A stretch of DNA of 64,000 nucleotides, from NCBI GenBank assembly GCA_014529385.2, contig CM043947.1:127534891-127598890 (forward strand), in the 5' to 3' direction. Below are positions 22,362 through 33,100 of the stretch, piece by piece (positions within the stretch are counted from its first letter, which is position 1; the number at the start of each line of letters is the position of its first letter). Origin of the DNA: Adiantum capillus-veneris (lineage: Eukaryota; Streptophyta; Polypodiopsida; Polypodiales; Pteridaceae). The notes beneath the pieces are model-generated. The model was not told the DNA's origin and made no database searches. It saw only the letters and a program-made list of their open reading frames with translations. Both the position numbers and the translations under genes were made by a program.

Positions 22362-22978
22362 GGGGTCGTGTGGGAGCGTGCGCTGCATTGCAGTGCGCGG
22401 CAATAGCGGAGTACCTAACCACACGATCCCGGTATGTGTTGTGTGTGTGTGTGTGTGTGTATGTATGCGTTGTGTGGTAGCGTGCGTTTTATCGTATTGC
22501 ACGTCACTCATAAGGTACTTTACCACACAATGGGAGTGTGTGTGTAAGCTGTTCTACAGACAATGCTTACCACGGGGGCATCACCTCAGTGACGCAGGGA
22601 AGATGGTGTCCTTGTGGTAAGTATTGGCTTACTGTCTGGGTAATACGCCAGTAATGCGGCAAATCTAGTATCCTTATGATAAGTCAACTTTCCTTCCCCT
22701 TTCCCAAAAAACATATGGGTATCGGTTGATAACGCGGCCATATGATGTTCATATGCAAGCCATTATTTCTCCTTAGATTCAGATGACACTCTATCGATAA
22801 CGCGGCTAATAGAGTGTCTTTTGTTAGAAGCATCTGTTTTTGCATAAATGTGGCGTTCAGGTCGTTAACCCGGCCGTACGAACGTCATATAATTTGTATG
22901 CGCATGTGCAATTAATTTAAATATTAAGTATATGAAATACTTGGTCGGTAACACGGCTGTGAAGAGTATTTCATATAC
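22362..22978 (+). repeat. Array of hairpins with a shared loop motif and unrelated stems
   Basis: Successive inverted repeats: 22362-22373 with 22419-22430 (12 bp, one G-T), 22470-22479 with 22521-22530 (10 bp), 22561-22573 with 22614-22626 (13 bp, one G-T), 22712-22718 with 22738-22744 (7 bp), 22785-22794 with 22809-22818 (10 bp), 22851-22858 with 22880-22887 (8 bp, one G-T) and 22928-22941 with 22965-22978 (14 bp). A weaker fold lies at 22628-22682. The last four strong loops contain G-N-TAAC-N-CGGC-Y at 22728, 22796, 22864 and 22947; diverged forms occur at 22650 and 22588. Stem sequences are unrelated between units. No protein frame. The array lies inside the left end of the hAT. Confidence 0.8.
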
Positions 22979-23070
22979 AAATGTTTAAATTGTTTAATTT
23001 TGTTGTTTTTAAATGTCCATATGAAATTATATACTATCTAATCATATTCAAAAGAATGCTTTATTAATCA

Positions 23071-23394
23071 ATCATCACTATTTTAAATGCTCCATTTATA
23101 TAAATTATATGCAAAAAAGTATTTGCACACAATTTGCATGTTAAATATTCTTTTTTATCTTTTTAAAGGACCTCAAGCATCATTGCTATTTTTAATTCTT
23201 CATTTACATGAATTCTCTGTAAAAAAGAATTTGCACACAATTTGCATGTTAAATATATTTTTGTATCCTTTTAAAGAGCATCAATTATCATCGCTATTTT
23301 GAATGCTACATTTACATAAATTCTATGTAAAAAAGTGTGTGAACATAATTTGCATATTAAATATTTATTTCTATCTTTTTAAAGAGCAAGACAT
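23071..23394. repeat. Three tandem copies of a 108-bp AT-rich repeat
   Basis: Copies start at 23071, 23179 and 23287 with ATCATYRCTATTTT. Each contains a TTTGCACACAATTTGCATGTTAAATA-like block and ends in CTTTTTAAAG. They lie inside the hAT, between the hairpin array and the kinase pseudogene. Confidence 0.85.
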
Positions 23395-23557
23395 TCTTTG
23401 CAATTTTTTAGTCCGATTTGTATACTTCCAATGTTTTAAATGTTTTTGAAGTCTTTAAGTCGGTGTGTGCTTTGTTTGAACTAGTATGTGCGCACGGAGA
23501 AAAATATAAGTTAAAAATTCAATATATGCTGAAATGTGCCAGACTATTATTATGTAT

Positions 23558-23645
23558 TGTTTGATCTGAATTAAGTTCGTATAAACCACTTGTTTGATCT
23601 GAATTAAGTTCGTATAAACCACTTGTTTGATCTCAATTTTACACA
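23558..23645. repeat. 33-bp tandem repeat, about 2.5 copies
   Basis: The unit beginning TGTTTGATCTGAATTAAGTT occurs at 23558 and 23591 as identical 33-bp copies, and as a partial third at 23624. Confidence 0.9.
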
Positions 23646-23754
23646 TGTAACAAATTGCAATTTTAAGTGAAGATTGTTTTAAAAATTTTATCAATATTTC
23701 CTTGCACATTTCTTAAAGTCTTCAAGTCGTGGTTAAGGGTTTGCCTGAAATAGT

Positions 23755-25240
23755 GTGAGAGTGTTAGTGTCATTCGCAACCATGAATTTATATTTGATAT
23801 GCTATTTTTTATTGTCCAGTGCAAATATGGTGCCAGATCAAAAGAAAAGTATTATGCGTGCCATTCGTAAAGAATGTATTTTGGAAATCTCATCATGTGC
23901 AAATGGTCGCATACAACAGATTAGTGAAAGTGATGTCTTCATCAAAGACCTCACTAGTGCTATATGGGAGAACACAGAGCGCAAGTTGTGAGGTGAAGGC
24001 CAATGCGAGTTGTTGATTCCAACAGGGATTTGAGAATTTGAACCCCACCACAAGGTTAGGACAATGTTGGGTAATATGAAAGTATGTTGCAGAGACTTAA
24101 AGGAAGATATGCCGCCTGCTTGCGACATGTCAAAATTAGAGCGCTGGAATAAATTGTGGGAAGAACAGAAGGTAAAGATGAAGCGTGTGAAAGTGTAGGA
24201 CCAAGCAGCCTTACCCAAGAGATTGAAGATGGCCCAAGATACGCAAGCAGCTTTGGAAGGTTGATTCGATGCCAACGGCATCGACACAATCATGCACACG
24301 GCTTTGAATGCCAAGTGCACTCATCTTGTTGGCATCCCTCACGAAGCCTTGGTAGAAGGTATGAGGGTTTGAGCAGGGTCCTTTGGTGTGTGCACATTGT
24401 ACACCATCAAAGGCATCTCTTTTTTCCCAGACTACATTACATATGTGGGAAAATGTTACAAGGGAGGGAGTGAGACGAAATTTGACAGCTTTCAGACAGA
24501 GCAAGGAATGCAAACGCTTCACCCCTCCATTGTAAGGTGCATTGGCTTTACTACCGAAGCTCCTTGGATCACAATATTTCCATACTACAATGGGGGTACC
24601 GTGGGCGACATGATGTGCCGCTTACCATTCGCTCACGGATTGTTCAGATGACACATGCACAGGCTACAACACGGCCGGAGGTCATTGCCTGCAGTAAATC
24701 TTCCTATACAAGAGATAGACACGGCGCGGATCAAAGCAGTGATCGAGTAGATGCTAGCCATTTGTCACGCCTTAATCGATGGCGTTGCGGCTACCCACTC
24801 GACCGGGATAGTGCACAGTGACCTGCACCTGTTCAACATAATGTTGGACTTTACTCGCACCAATAAACCCCGCGTCGCATCATTGATTGGGGGATGATGC
24901 TTAGAACGCTAGCTAAACGCGCAACAATTAATTATCTGCATCCAAGTGCATAGTCGGACTCTACAGTTTTGGAGGCACAGAGAGCAGGGGATGCTGGATG
25001 GCTTAGCGACCATCGATTGCTCCAGAACTATACGATCCACGATGCATAGATGCATACACAAAAGCGAGCGACATTTATACATTGGGCTATCTATTCGACA
25101 TGCTGACAGATTTTTGGAGTGCAGCCAGAAAAGTTTATTTTCCAGAAGAAGTTTTTCACCACCCGGACGAAGATGTTATAAGGGCTATTTGGATTAAAGT
25201 AGATTGTTGAATGAAGTTAAAAGAGCGGGAACAAAGAAGA
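23755..25240 (+). pseudogene. Protein-kinase-like pseudogene carried in the hAT
   Basis: One frame with seven stops runs from 23755 to about 24880 and then shifts. It shows kinase landmarks in order: a glycine-loop-like AGSFGVCTLY (24373-), YVGKCYKGG with the candidate ATP-binding Lys at 24450, FQTEQ for the helix-C Glu, HPSIVRCIGF, GIVHSDLHLFNIML as the HRDLxxxN catalytic loop (His at 24814), DWG in the DFG position after a frameshift near 24885, and TKASDIYTLGYLFDML in the C-lobe (about 25060-25110). About 600 bp of unassigned N-terminal coding precedes the fold. The subfamily is unknown. Convergent with the transposase and upstream of a RING frame, it looks like captured or element-encoded cargo. 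Confidence 0.7.
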
Positions 25241-25655
25241 AATGCTTCTGATGTGCTGATATTTTTCAAAGAATAATTAAAGACAAATCTTAACCTTTTC
25301 CAACATCCCCTTGTTGAACTTGTACCATCATTTTATCCGATCTAAACATTTTTATGATATACATGTCTTGTCCAGGGTATTCTATTTTTTATTGAAGTGT
25401 ATTATCTGTTTTGAAGCGGTTCACCTAATTGAGTCAATTATCTTTTGTCATTTCAATTTGTCGTGTTGAGTGTCGGTATTTCAAAGTTGCCTTGTGGTTC
25501 AATTAGTCGCATTAGTTGTTGTTTGATTTAATGGATTTTGACGTCTAATGTAGTGGATGAGAAGTTGCTATCTTGTGCATCTGTGAGACTGTTCAATCGT
25601 GAGAATATATATTTGCCACTGATATTGAATATCTGTCTATATGTTGATTGCAGCT

Positions 25656-26579
25656 CCAAGAGAAAATGGCCAATGAAGAACAAGATATTGGCACCCAATC
25701 AGTGCCCGATGATCAACAATGAGCGGCTGTTAATGCATTTCAGCGCATGAAGTCTCTAGCACATGGTATGTCGGTACAACAAGCGACGTGCACTGCTCAA
25801 CGACTCTCAAAATGGGCAAATCCAAACCACATGCAATGAAAAGAGATCAATAAAGAAGTGACGAAGGACATGATCAAGACAATATGGCCATGTCAGGACG
25901 CAGAGATCAAGAAAGGAAGGTGGAACGTTTTGAAGTGCAACCATGATGTGATCAAAGAAAACGCTGAGAGGATTTACTTGGAAGTTTATGGCCATCCCAT
26001 GCACAATGCAGATTGTGCGCTATATTTTGCAAAAATATTATATGCTCACTTTGTGCAACAGTGACTAGTAGACTTTTCGTCAAAGGAGACAACTGTTGCC
26101 ACTCATGATATAAGGGAGAGTTGTGTCACTTTCACCCGAGATGAACTGGCATTGATAGTGGAAGGTGCCGACCTACAGTTAAAGAGAGAGAAGGATATTT
26201 ACACGACACAGTTGACTTAAAAGATGCAAAAATAACACGGCTTTCTATAGCCACCCAGACACCCCAACCCTCACAAGTTCGGATGGAGAAAAGCATTCAC
26301 CACTTAAGCCAGGACGTTCAAAATCTGACACAACGAGTGAATCCAACACCTGTACAAGTGACACACATCAGCCACCTAGTCTTGCATCCAGATTTGGTCT
26401 CCTTGTCTACTTCAGATGCATCCTCTTCTTTCCAATGTCGAGTTTGCTACAAGAATTTTGATGGATGGACTGGATATTATACATTGACATGCGGTCATTA
26501 TTATCACTTCATTTGTCTTATTAGTTTAATGCAAAATAGTAGCCAATGCACAATCTGTTCACAAGGTATTCCACAATGA
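25656..26579 (+). pseudogene. RING-finger protein reading frame carried in the hAT
   Basis: After a plausible 3' splice site (TTGATTGCAG, ending near 25652) a hydrophilic frame with three TGA stops runs to about 26220. It continues one frame over at 26283-26579. The C-terminal 50 residues form a RING: CRVC (26436-), a 14-residue spacer, CGHYYHFIC and CTIC, which supplies the full C3HHC3-type ligand set. RING domains recruit ubiquitin-conjugating enzymes. The upstream part (EVYGHPMHNADCALYFAKIL) is not recognised. Its own expression is unlikely given the stops, although the RING-coding 99 codons are open. Confidence 0.65.
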
Positions 26580-26984
26580 ATATATATTATGTTTGGCATG
26601 GAAAATGAGTATAAATTCAAGCAAGCCCGCCAAGATACCCCTAGCACAATTAGAATTCTACTTGGTGAACAAGATGCTACTTCAGAGCAACACAATTGAG
26701 ATCGACAAACTAGGTGTAATCGCGAAATATGAAGCATTGTATATGATCAAAACACATTTGAATACAAGGTCTTTTACAATGGCTTTTGACACGATCTTCA
26801 TTCTACTCTCAAGCTATATTGAATATGTAAAGTTGTTATCTGGTTCTAAGTCCGAGTGTTGTGGTTCTCCTTGTATTTCAACCTCCACATTTATTATCAA
26901 ATTCTCTTCTATTTCTTCTATATTGCATTGGGATACACCAACATTGAACTCTTCTTCGTCTTCGTTTTGACAATCATACAATCA

Positions 26985-29023
26985 GGTTGGCATTTCCTCC
27001 TCGTAGCCAGCACTTTCGATGTGATTCAATATATTTTCATTGCAAAACATATACACTACTTTTTCCGCTCTGTCTGCTAATAGTCTATTGCAAATAGTGC
27101 TGTGAACATACTTGTACATACTCCACTTTCTCTCTGAACTTAAGTTTGCTGCAAATTGTGCCAGTACTTTCATTGCAAGGGGAGGTAAGGTAGAGTAATG
27201 CTCTCCACCATTCATCATCCACCACTTCCATGCAGGTTGCTTTTTTGCCATTACCTGTACAAAATCATTCACAAAAGGATCTTCTTTTAATCTAAATGCA
27301 CTCATTTCTTTGGTGCAATCAATTAGATCTTGAACGTTGGAGTAGAACGTGTTGACCACGTGATAGAAATCTCTTACCACCTCTGTATTGGACATCAGAT
27401 CTAAATTCCAATACTCTGGATTGAGCATGTAACCAACACTATGGAGTGGACTCTGAGCGCTCTTCCACCTTGCATGAAAATACTTGGCCAAATTTTTTTA
27501 TTGTTTGCCAGAGAATGGTAGTCGCCACTCCTTCTCTACTATAGACTCTTTCAGCTCTTCGGGATTTTCAAGACTCTGCTGGACTGACCACCATGTCATC
27601 CACACTTTACCCAAGTTGGGCGCCCTTTGATTAAGATTGCGGATTGCAAACATAACGGACATCATTACATGGTATGCATCCATTACACTCCTCCACTAAG
27701 CAGTCTTGTTTACATTGCCACATAGACATGTAATTTTATCTTTCACTTTTTCTTTCTGCTCAAGCTGCCATTCATCAAAGGCCGCACAATTGAATGTGTC
27801 AATCACAACACATTTATTGTGGAGAAGTGATTCCAAGGTATAAAAGTGTGTGTAGAATCGAGTTTCAGCAGGAAGTTTCAACATCACTGACATGCACATC
27901 CTATACAAATCGAGCACTCTTTGTCGTTTCAAGAAAAATTTCACAACTTGACGCGTTGTATCAATTATTTTGGCGAACCATGTGGTTTTTTTGCTAGTGT
28001 ACCAATCTTTCAGCACCAAGTTTAATCTGTGCGTATTACAACCATTGGCAAAAATGTGTAGAAAGCACTTCTTTATTAATTTACTGACGTTTTTACAATT
28101 CTTTGTGTTGTCCATGACTACTTGAACGACATGTTCAACACCAATTTCTTTAATTACATTAATCAAGACCTCAAAAATTTATTTGCCACTTTTAATTGCA
28201 CAGAACTATCAATCGCCTTTATAAACGTTTCTCCCCTTGGACAAACCAGCATTACATTGATCAACGGTCTTCTTTGAACATTTGACTAGCCATCCCTCAC
28301 AATCGTACATCCTGAAAGCGAAATATTTCCAAGTATTATTTTGCGAACACGCTCTTTGACTTCGATGTAACATTTGTCTAAGAAAACATTTCGTATAGTG
28401 TGATAAGAAGGAGCTGAAAATCCTGGGCCAAACTCACTGTCGATTTTCTTCCAAGCAGCCTTCCAATGATTGCTGTCTACCATGACCAAAGCACTTCCAA
28501 TAAAGAATATTGCTTTGGCGAGTGCAGTTTGTGCTTCTTCTAGAGACTGTACTCGAAAGCTTTGATGTAATGATTTTTGACGCATTTGACTAAGTCCACC
28601 TTCATTGTGACGCTTAAAAGGAACACTGCCTAGAATTTTCTCTCCCTGGGTAGGTTGTTCTCCAAGGTTAGTTGGCGTCACTGCAGGATCTACGGAGTTA
28701 ATATTTGGCTTTGAGAACTCTTGACTCGAAGCCTCAGAGATATATATTTGTTGTCTCTTGCCACCGTTTTTGGCGAGCTCTTCTCTCAAATGCTTTACAA
28801 CTGCAGGTGCTTGAGGATGTTCACATTTCTTACAACTCTTTTTAACGCTACCCAAAAAACGATCCCTAATACATGGTGCACCACCTTATTTTTTTGCGTG
28901 ATAAAATTTACATTGCCACTCCATATATCGGCCGCATATGTTGTGAGCATAATCCCACTCTTTGCAAGGAGCTTTTTTATTCTTTGGCTTCTTCGTACCA
29001 CTTGTACCTACATTTTGCTCCAT
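26985..29023 (-). pseudogene. hAT transposase
   Basis: Read from the ATG at 29023: a BED-like finger (WQCKFYHAKK, then CIRDRFLGSVKKSCKKC), a DUF659-like block (AWKKIDSEFGPGFSAPSYHT, GCTIVRDG), VVMDNTKNCKNVSKLIKK with GCNTHRLNLVLKDW, and the C-terminal dimerisation domain (LPPLAMKVLAQFAANLSSER, then KWSMYKYVHSTICNRL). The conceptual length is about 680 residues, near the family norm. It is broken by stops (a Lys-stop near 28886, GlyStop at 28286, others) and frameshifts. One BED Cys reads Tyr. It lies convergent to the kinase and RING frames and inside the terminal repeats at 21919 and 38862, so it is the element's own transposase. Confidence 0.88.
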
Positions 29024-29697
29024 TGCTTTTAAATTAAAACTGAAGACAAAAGACAAGATGTTCAGTTTTTGAAACATTTTTCTTATTTTCAATATATATT
29101 AAAATTTAAAAACCATTCAATATGAAAGTAACCATGATGCACAATATGAGATTTTCAATGCATGCTAGTCAATCCACATAACGATCACCTATATTGTGAA
29201 CAAACATACACATTGCAATACAGTCTATGCACGGCATAATAACTACAACACTATGAATCTCTCAATGCAATGATTATTTATATGTCCACTTTGATTTGCA
29301 AACAATAAGACACATCTAATTGCAATTGCTACAAAAAACAAACAAAAGCAATAAAATAAATGATTGGTCATTTCATGCACTAATAATCTATCATAATACA
29401 TAATGCACTCTCTGTATAAACCAATGCATGAACTAACACAAATAAATCTTCAATATAATCACTCAATTGAGGACTACTTGAACCCAATGAAGGATTGTAG
29501 CCCTCCCATGCAACCAATTCAATATATAAAAGCTATTTTAACCCAATGAAGGATTATAGCTCTTATATTGTGGAGTGACAAGTGTAAATCAACTCAAATC
29601 TATGATGGTGAAAAATGCAAGACTTCAAAGATCTTTATATGTCCTGTACACTAGCACAGGACATCCGACCCTTGACTATCGACTCGTCATTTACATA
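29024..29697. other. hAT interior upstream of the transposase
   Basis: AT-rich, with no coding evidence. A short phrase ACCCAATGAAGGATTRTAGC is repeated near 29477 and 29547. It ends at the ACATA target duplication (29693-29697) of the nested gypsy element. Confidence 0.5.
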
Positions 29698-31284
29698 TGT
29701 CATAAAATATAATATCTAATATCTAACCAACCCAAATGATTTTCTCATATTAAATTGATCACTTAATGTGGGAGAATAAACGGGAACAAGTTTTAAGATA
29801 TAGACATGTGCTTATAGATCTATCTCAACACGGGGCCCATGGTAAAGGGGCCCAAATGAGAGATGGTCTATCAAAGAGCAAGGCTAAAAAATGGAGCATA
29901 AGACCTTAGGGTTAGCTTCATTGAAGACCTCCAATAATGTGTGTAAAAGGCCTTTGACCTTAGGTAAGCTAGGGCTGAGCTTGAGGCACGGGAACCCGAC
30001 CCAGCTCGAGGTGCTTGTCCTGCTTGTCATGCTTGATGACTAAGGTGCTTGAGGTGCTTGATGATTGAGGTTCTTGAGATGCTTGAAGTGCTTAATTATT
30101 GAGATGCTTGAGGTGCTTGACATGCTTGAGATGCTAGGGTTGCACTTGAGATGAGAACCCAGCCCGAGCTTAAAGTGCTTATGAGCCAAGCTTGTGGTGG
30201 GAACTGGGCCTATGCGTGAGGGGCTTGAGGTGTCAAAAAGTCAAAGATTCAATCCCTACAAGGAGGGGGCGCGCCCTACATGAGGGGGGATGAGAGAGAA
30301 CACCCACACACTCACACAAGGTATGCATGGTACAAAGAAAGAAAAAGGGACACTTGTCAAGTTCTTCCTCATGTTGCCCTCATGGTGTGCCTGAAGCCTA
30401 TTGGTTGGACACCCAAGGGGTCCAATAATAATTTAGGAGATTTAATTAAATGATTTAGCATTTATCTAGCCCTCTCTCTCAAAGGGGAAAGGGGACACTT
30501 GTCTCAAGGCTACCCTTGCTGCTTGTAATGCCTCCTGCTTGTGATTGGCTAGGCCTGGAGGGGTCCAATGAGCTTCAAGCATGAGCTACAAGGGGGGGTT
30601 GACCCAAGCAAGCCAGGGGGTTGCTTAGGGGGTATACTCACCCACACACACTCACAAACACTCTCATTGTGTGCTATGAAAAGTGCAAGAACTCCCTCTT
30701 CTTTTCCAAGCAAGTAGAGGTTGAGAGCCTACACCAACACTCTTGGATATGGAGTGCAAATCCAACCAAGAGCCATGCTTCAATGCTTAAGCTTTCCATC
30801 TCCTTCTTCTTCATTACTATTCTATTATGTATGCTAGCAACAAGAGTTATGATAAGTGAGGAACTAATTCTTTCTCCTAGGAAATGTTTCTTCTTCCTCT
30901 TCCCTACCCTCATTCCCTGCTAGCTCTCTCCACGTTCGAAGGTGTTTGAGGTCTTGGGACTGAGGCTTGGGATAGTTAAAGCTTTCTTCAAGCTTATGTT
31001 ATTTTTGTGATGCATGAAGCTTTCCATCTTCATTGCATCACCTAGGTCACAAGGAACACAAAGATTGTATTGTAACAAGTCTCTCTTAATGGGAGAAATC
31101 ATAATACAAATGCCTATTGGAGGGGGGACCGGCTCCACATAAATCCGGTCCTCAACTGTTGTCATGTTCTCTAAATTCTCTCTCTTGCAAAAGTATTGTT
31201 CATGCCAAGTTAACTAATTGCTATGATTATGTTGCTATCTTCAATTATGTTCACGCTACCGCTATGCTCACAAAGTCATTTCTC
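29698..31284 (+). repeat. 5' LTR of the nested gypsy element
   Basis: It is similar to 36812-38329, with a GATGCTTGAGGTGCTTGA-type minisatellite at about 30010-30145 that is roughly 24 bp longer than in the 3' copy, and an extra segment near 30480-30530. Similarity to the 3' LTR stops at 31284 (CAAAGTCATTTCTC). The last 57 bp of the 3' LTR have no counterpart here. Confidence 0.85.
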
Positions 31285-31673
31285 TGTTCTTGCTTAAGAA
31301 GAGAGGTCCTTAAGTAGCCTATAAATGGTTGATGTTGTTAATTATATTAGGGTAAGTGGAACTAGGATCTATTATCGGTTTTGTTGAGCCCACTATGTGG
31401 GGGATGGTGCACACCTCGGGAGCTTTGGACTTAATAATGGAGTCTTTTTAGACTTGCCTACGGCTTTACCATTATTGAGCCATAAGAAGTCCGAAAGGAG
31501 CTAGCCCTTGGCAACTCTGCTATGTTAGACCTACTCCTCTACTCTCTATAATTAACCACTTTGAGCCGTGGGTGTAGATACTTAAGAGCCAATTTTCAAA
31601 GGCTAAGAGGAGTGGCAACTAAGGTTTTGAATTTCCAAAGCATACACTAAGTACATACATAAATTTTGTTAAC
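31285..31673 (+). other. 5' leader of the nested gypsy element with a strong hairpin
   Basis: This non-coding stretch runs up to the gag ATG at 31674. AGCTTTGGACTTAATAATGG (31421-31440) pairs with CCATTATT (31469-31476) and AAGTCCGAAAGGAGCT (31487-31502), giving a two-part stem. Retrotransposon leaders often hold packaging or dimerisation stems, so such a role is plausible but unproven. Confidence 0.5.
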
Positions 31674-33100
31674 ATGGCTGACAATAAGCAAGAGAGTAGA
31701 ATGAACATTGATAGCTTTGATTTTGCACATGAAGGTGCTAATGATGATGCTCCCATGTTTGTGAATTATCTTGTCACTAGGTTGCAGCAAGCTATGGGCA
31801 ACCCTGCTTTGCAAGCCGAAGTTACTCAACAACTTCATGCTATGGAATTTCCCTTCCTCTCCAAGAGGAGAGAGAGCTTAGGAGGCCTCTTGAAGAGACC
31901 CCCAAAAGAAGACTCTCTCCCATTCGAGAGGAGGAATCCAAAGAGCAAGAAAGCAATGAAAGTTTAAGTTCCTCTGAAGATGTGGCTCCACGAAGACGGC
32001 GGTCTAAACAATCGCCCACTCCTCCCAAGAGGAAAAGATCAACACATAGTCCTTCTCCTCATCACTCTGAAAGGCAAGAGAGGAAACAAAGGAAGAAAAG
32101 GGCTAGGAAGAGGTCACCCTCTTCTCCTTCTTCTTCACCTTCCTCCTCTTCTAACGAAAGTTATGGTTATTCTCCTAGAGAATACAAGAGGGGAGGACAT
32201 CGCAAATCATTTCCTGCATGGCGAAGGTCACAAAAGCTAAAGAAGTTCAAGGAGGGAGGAAAGAGTATCTCTTTTGTTACCTATGATGGCACCTTCGGTG
32301 CTACCAACAAAGTATTGGCCTTCATGCAGCAATTTGATGCGGCCTTTGGAGATGAGGGCTTCACAGAGTTCTCTAAGCTACGCCATGTAGCTATGCACTT
32401 CCAAAAATCAGCTCGTCAATGGTGGGCTAGCCTTCGTGGAAATGGTGAAGCCCCAAAGACATGGAAAACTCTACGAGTTTCCATCATGAAGCGATTCCTT
32501 GCAAGCGATGCAAAGGACAAAGTGCTTACCGAATGGTGCAGCTTGAAGCTCCTCTCCCATGAGTCTATCCACAAATATGTAGACAAGTTTTGGGATTTAC
32601 ATCTCAAGGCTACTGTCTTTCAAAAGATAGACTTTGCTGAGCAAAGGCAGCAGTTCTGTGCGGGATTACCTGAAGAGATGCCCGAATACATCAACTCTCA
32701 ACGACCTGGTACTATTAGCTAAGTAATCCATCACACCATGGTTGCTTCACGCATCAATTTCCATCAAGGGGCTAGACGTAATGTCAAGCCCATGGAAAAC
32801 AAAGACAAAAATGATGCAAAGGGGAAAACCAATGTTCAAAATACTTCCCAAGTCAATTCCAACAACAACAACAATCGGTCCAAGGAGAAGGGAGTTTACA
32901 AAGGTAAAAACAAACTCTCTCCTGAAGAGCTTGAAGCTTTTCGCAAGGACAATAAGTGTTTCAAGTGTGGGGAGCAAGGACATGGCTATCGTGCTTACCC
33001 CAAGAAGAATACTCGCAATGAGACTCCTAGGGCTTCCACCATCAAAGCTCCAAAAGAGGATGCTCATTGCAAAGGATCATCACTTTCCTATGCTTGGGGA
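31674..33100 (+). pseudogene. gag of the nested gypsy element
   Basis: The start codon at 31674 opens a frame (97 codons) that passes by a frameshift near 31970 into 31982-32722, then across one stop into the frame beginning 32738. The protein has a very basic Ser/Arg/Lys-rich N-terminal third, a retrotrans_gag core (FMQQFDAAFG, WWASLRG, FLASDAKDKVLTEW) and the knuckle CFKCGEQGHGYRAYPKK, where the last Cys of CX2CX4HX4C is Tyr. gag forms the particle around the genomic RNA. The damaged knuckle and stop make this copy non-functional. Confidence 0.85.

Noticed and set aside
22362-22978. The hairpin array as a CRISPR array
   Set aside because: Units vary in spacing, stems are not repeated, there is no constant direct repeat with unique spacers and the context is a plant transposon.
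23989-24750. Stops in the kinase frame as sites restored by fern-type U-to-C RNA editing
   Set aside because: Such editing is known for organelle transcripts. This is a nuclear transposon with frameshifts as well, so simple decay explains it.
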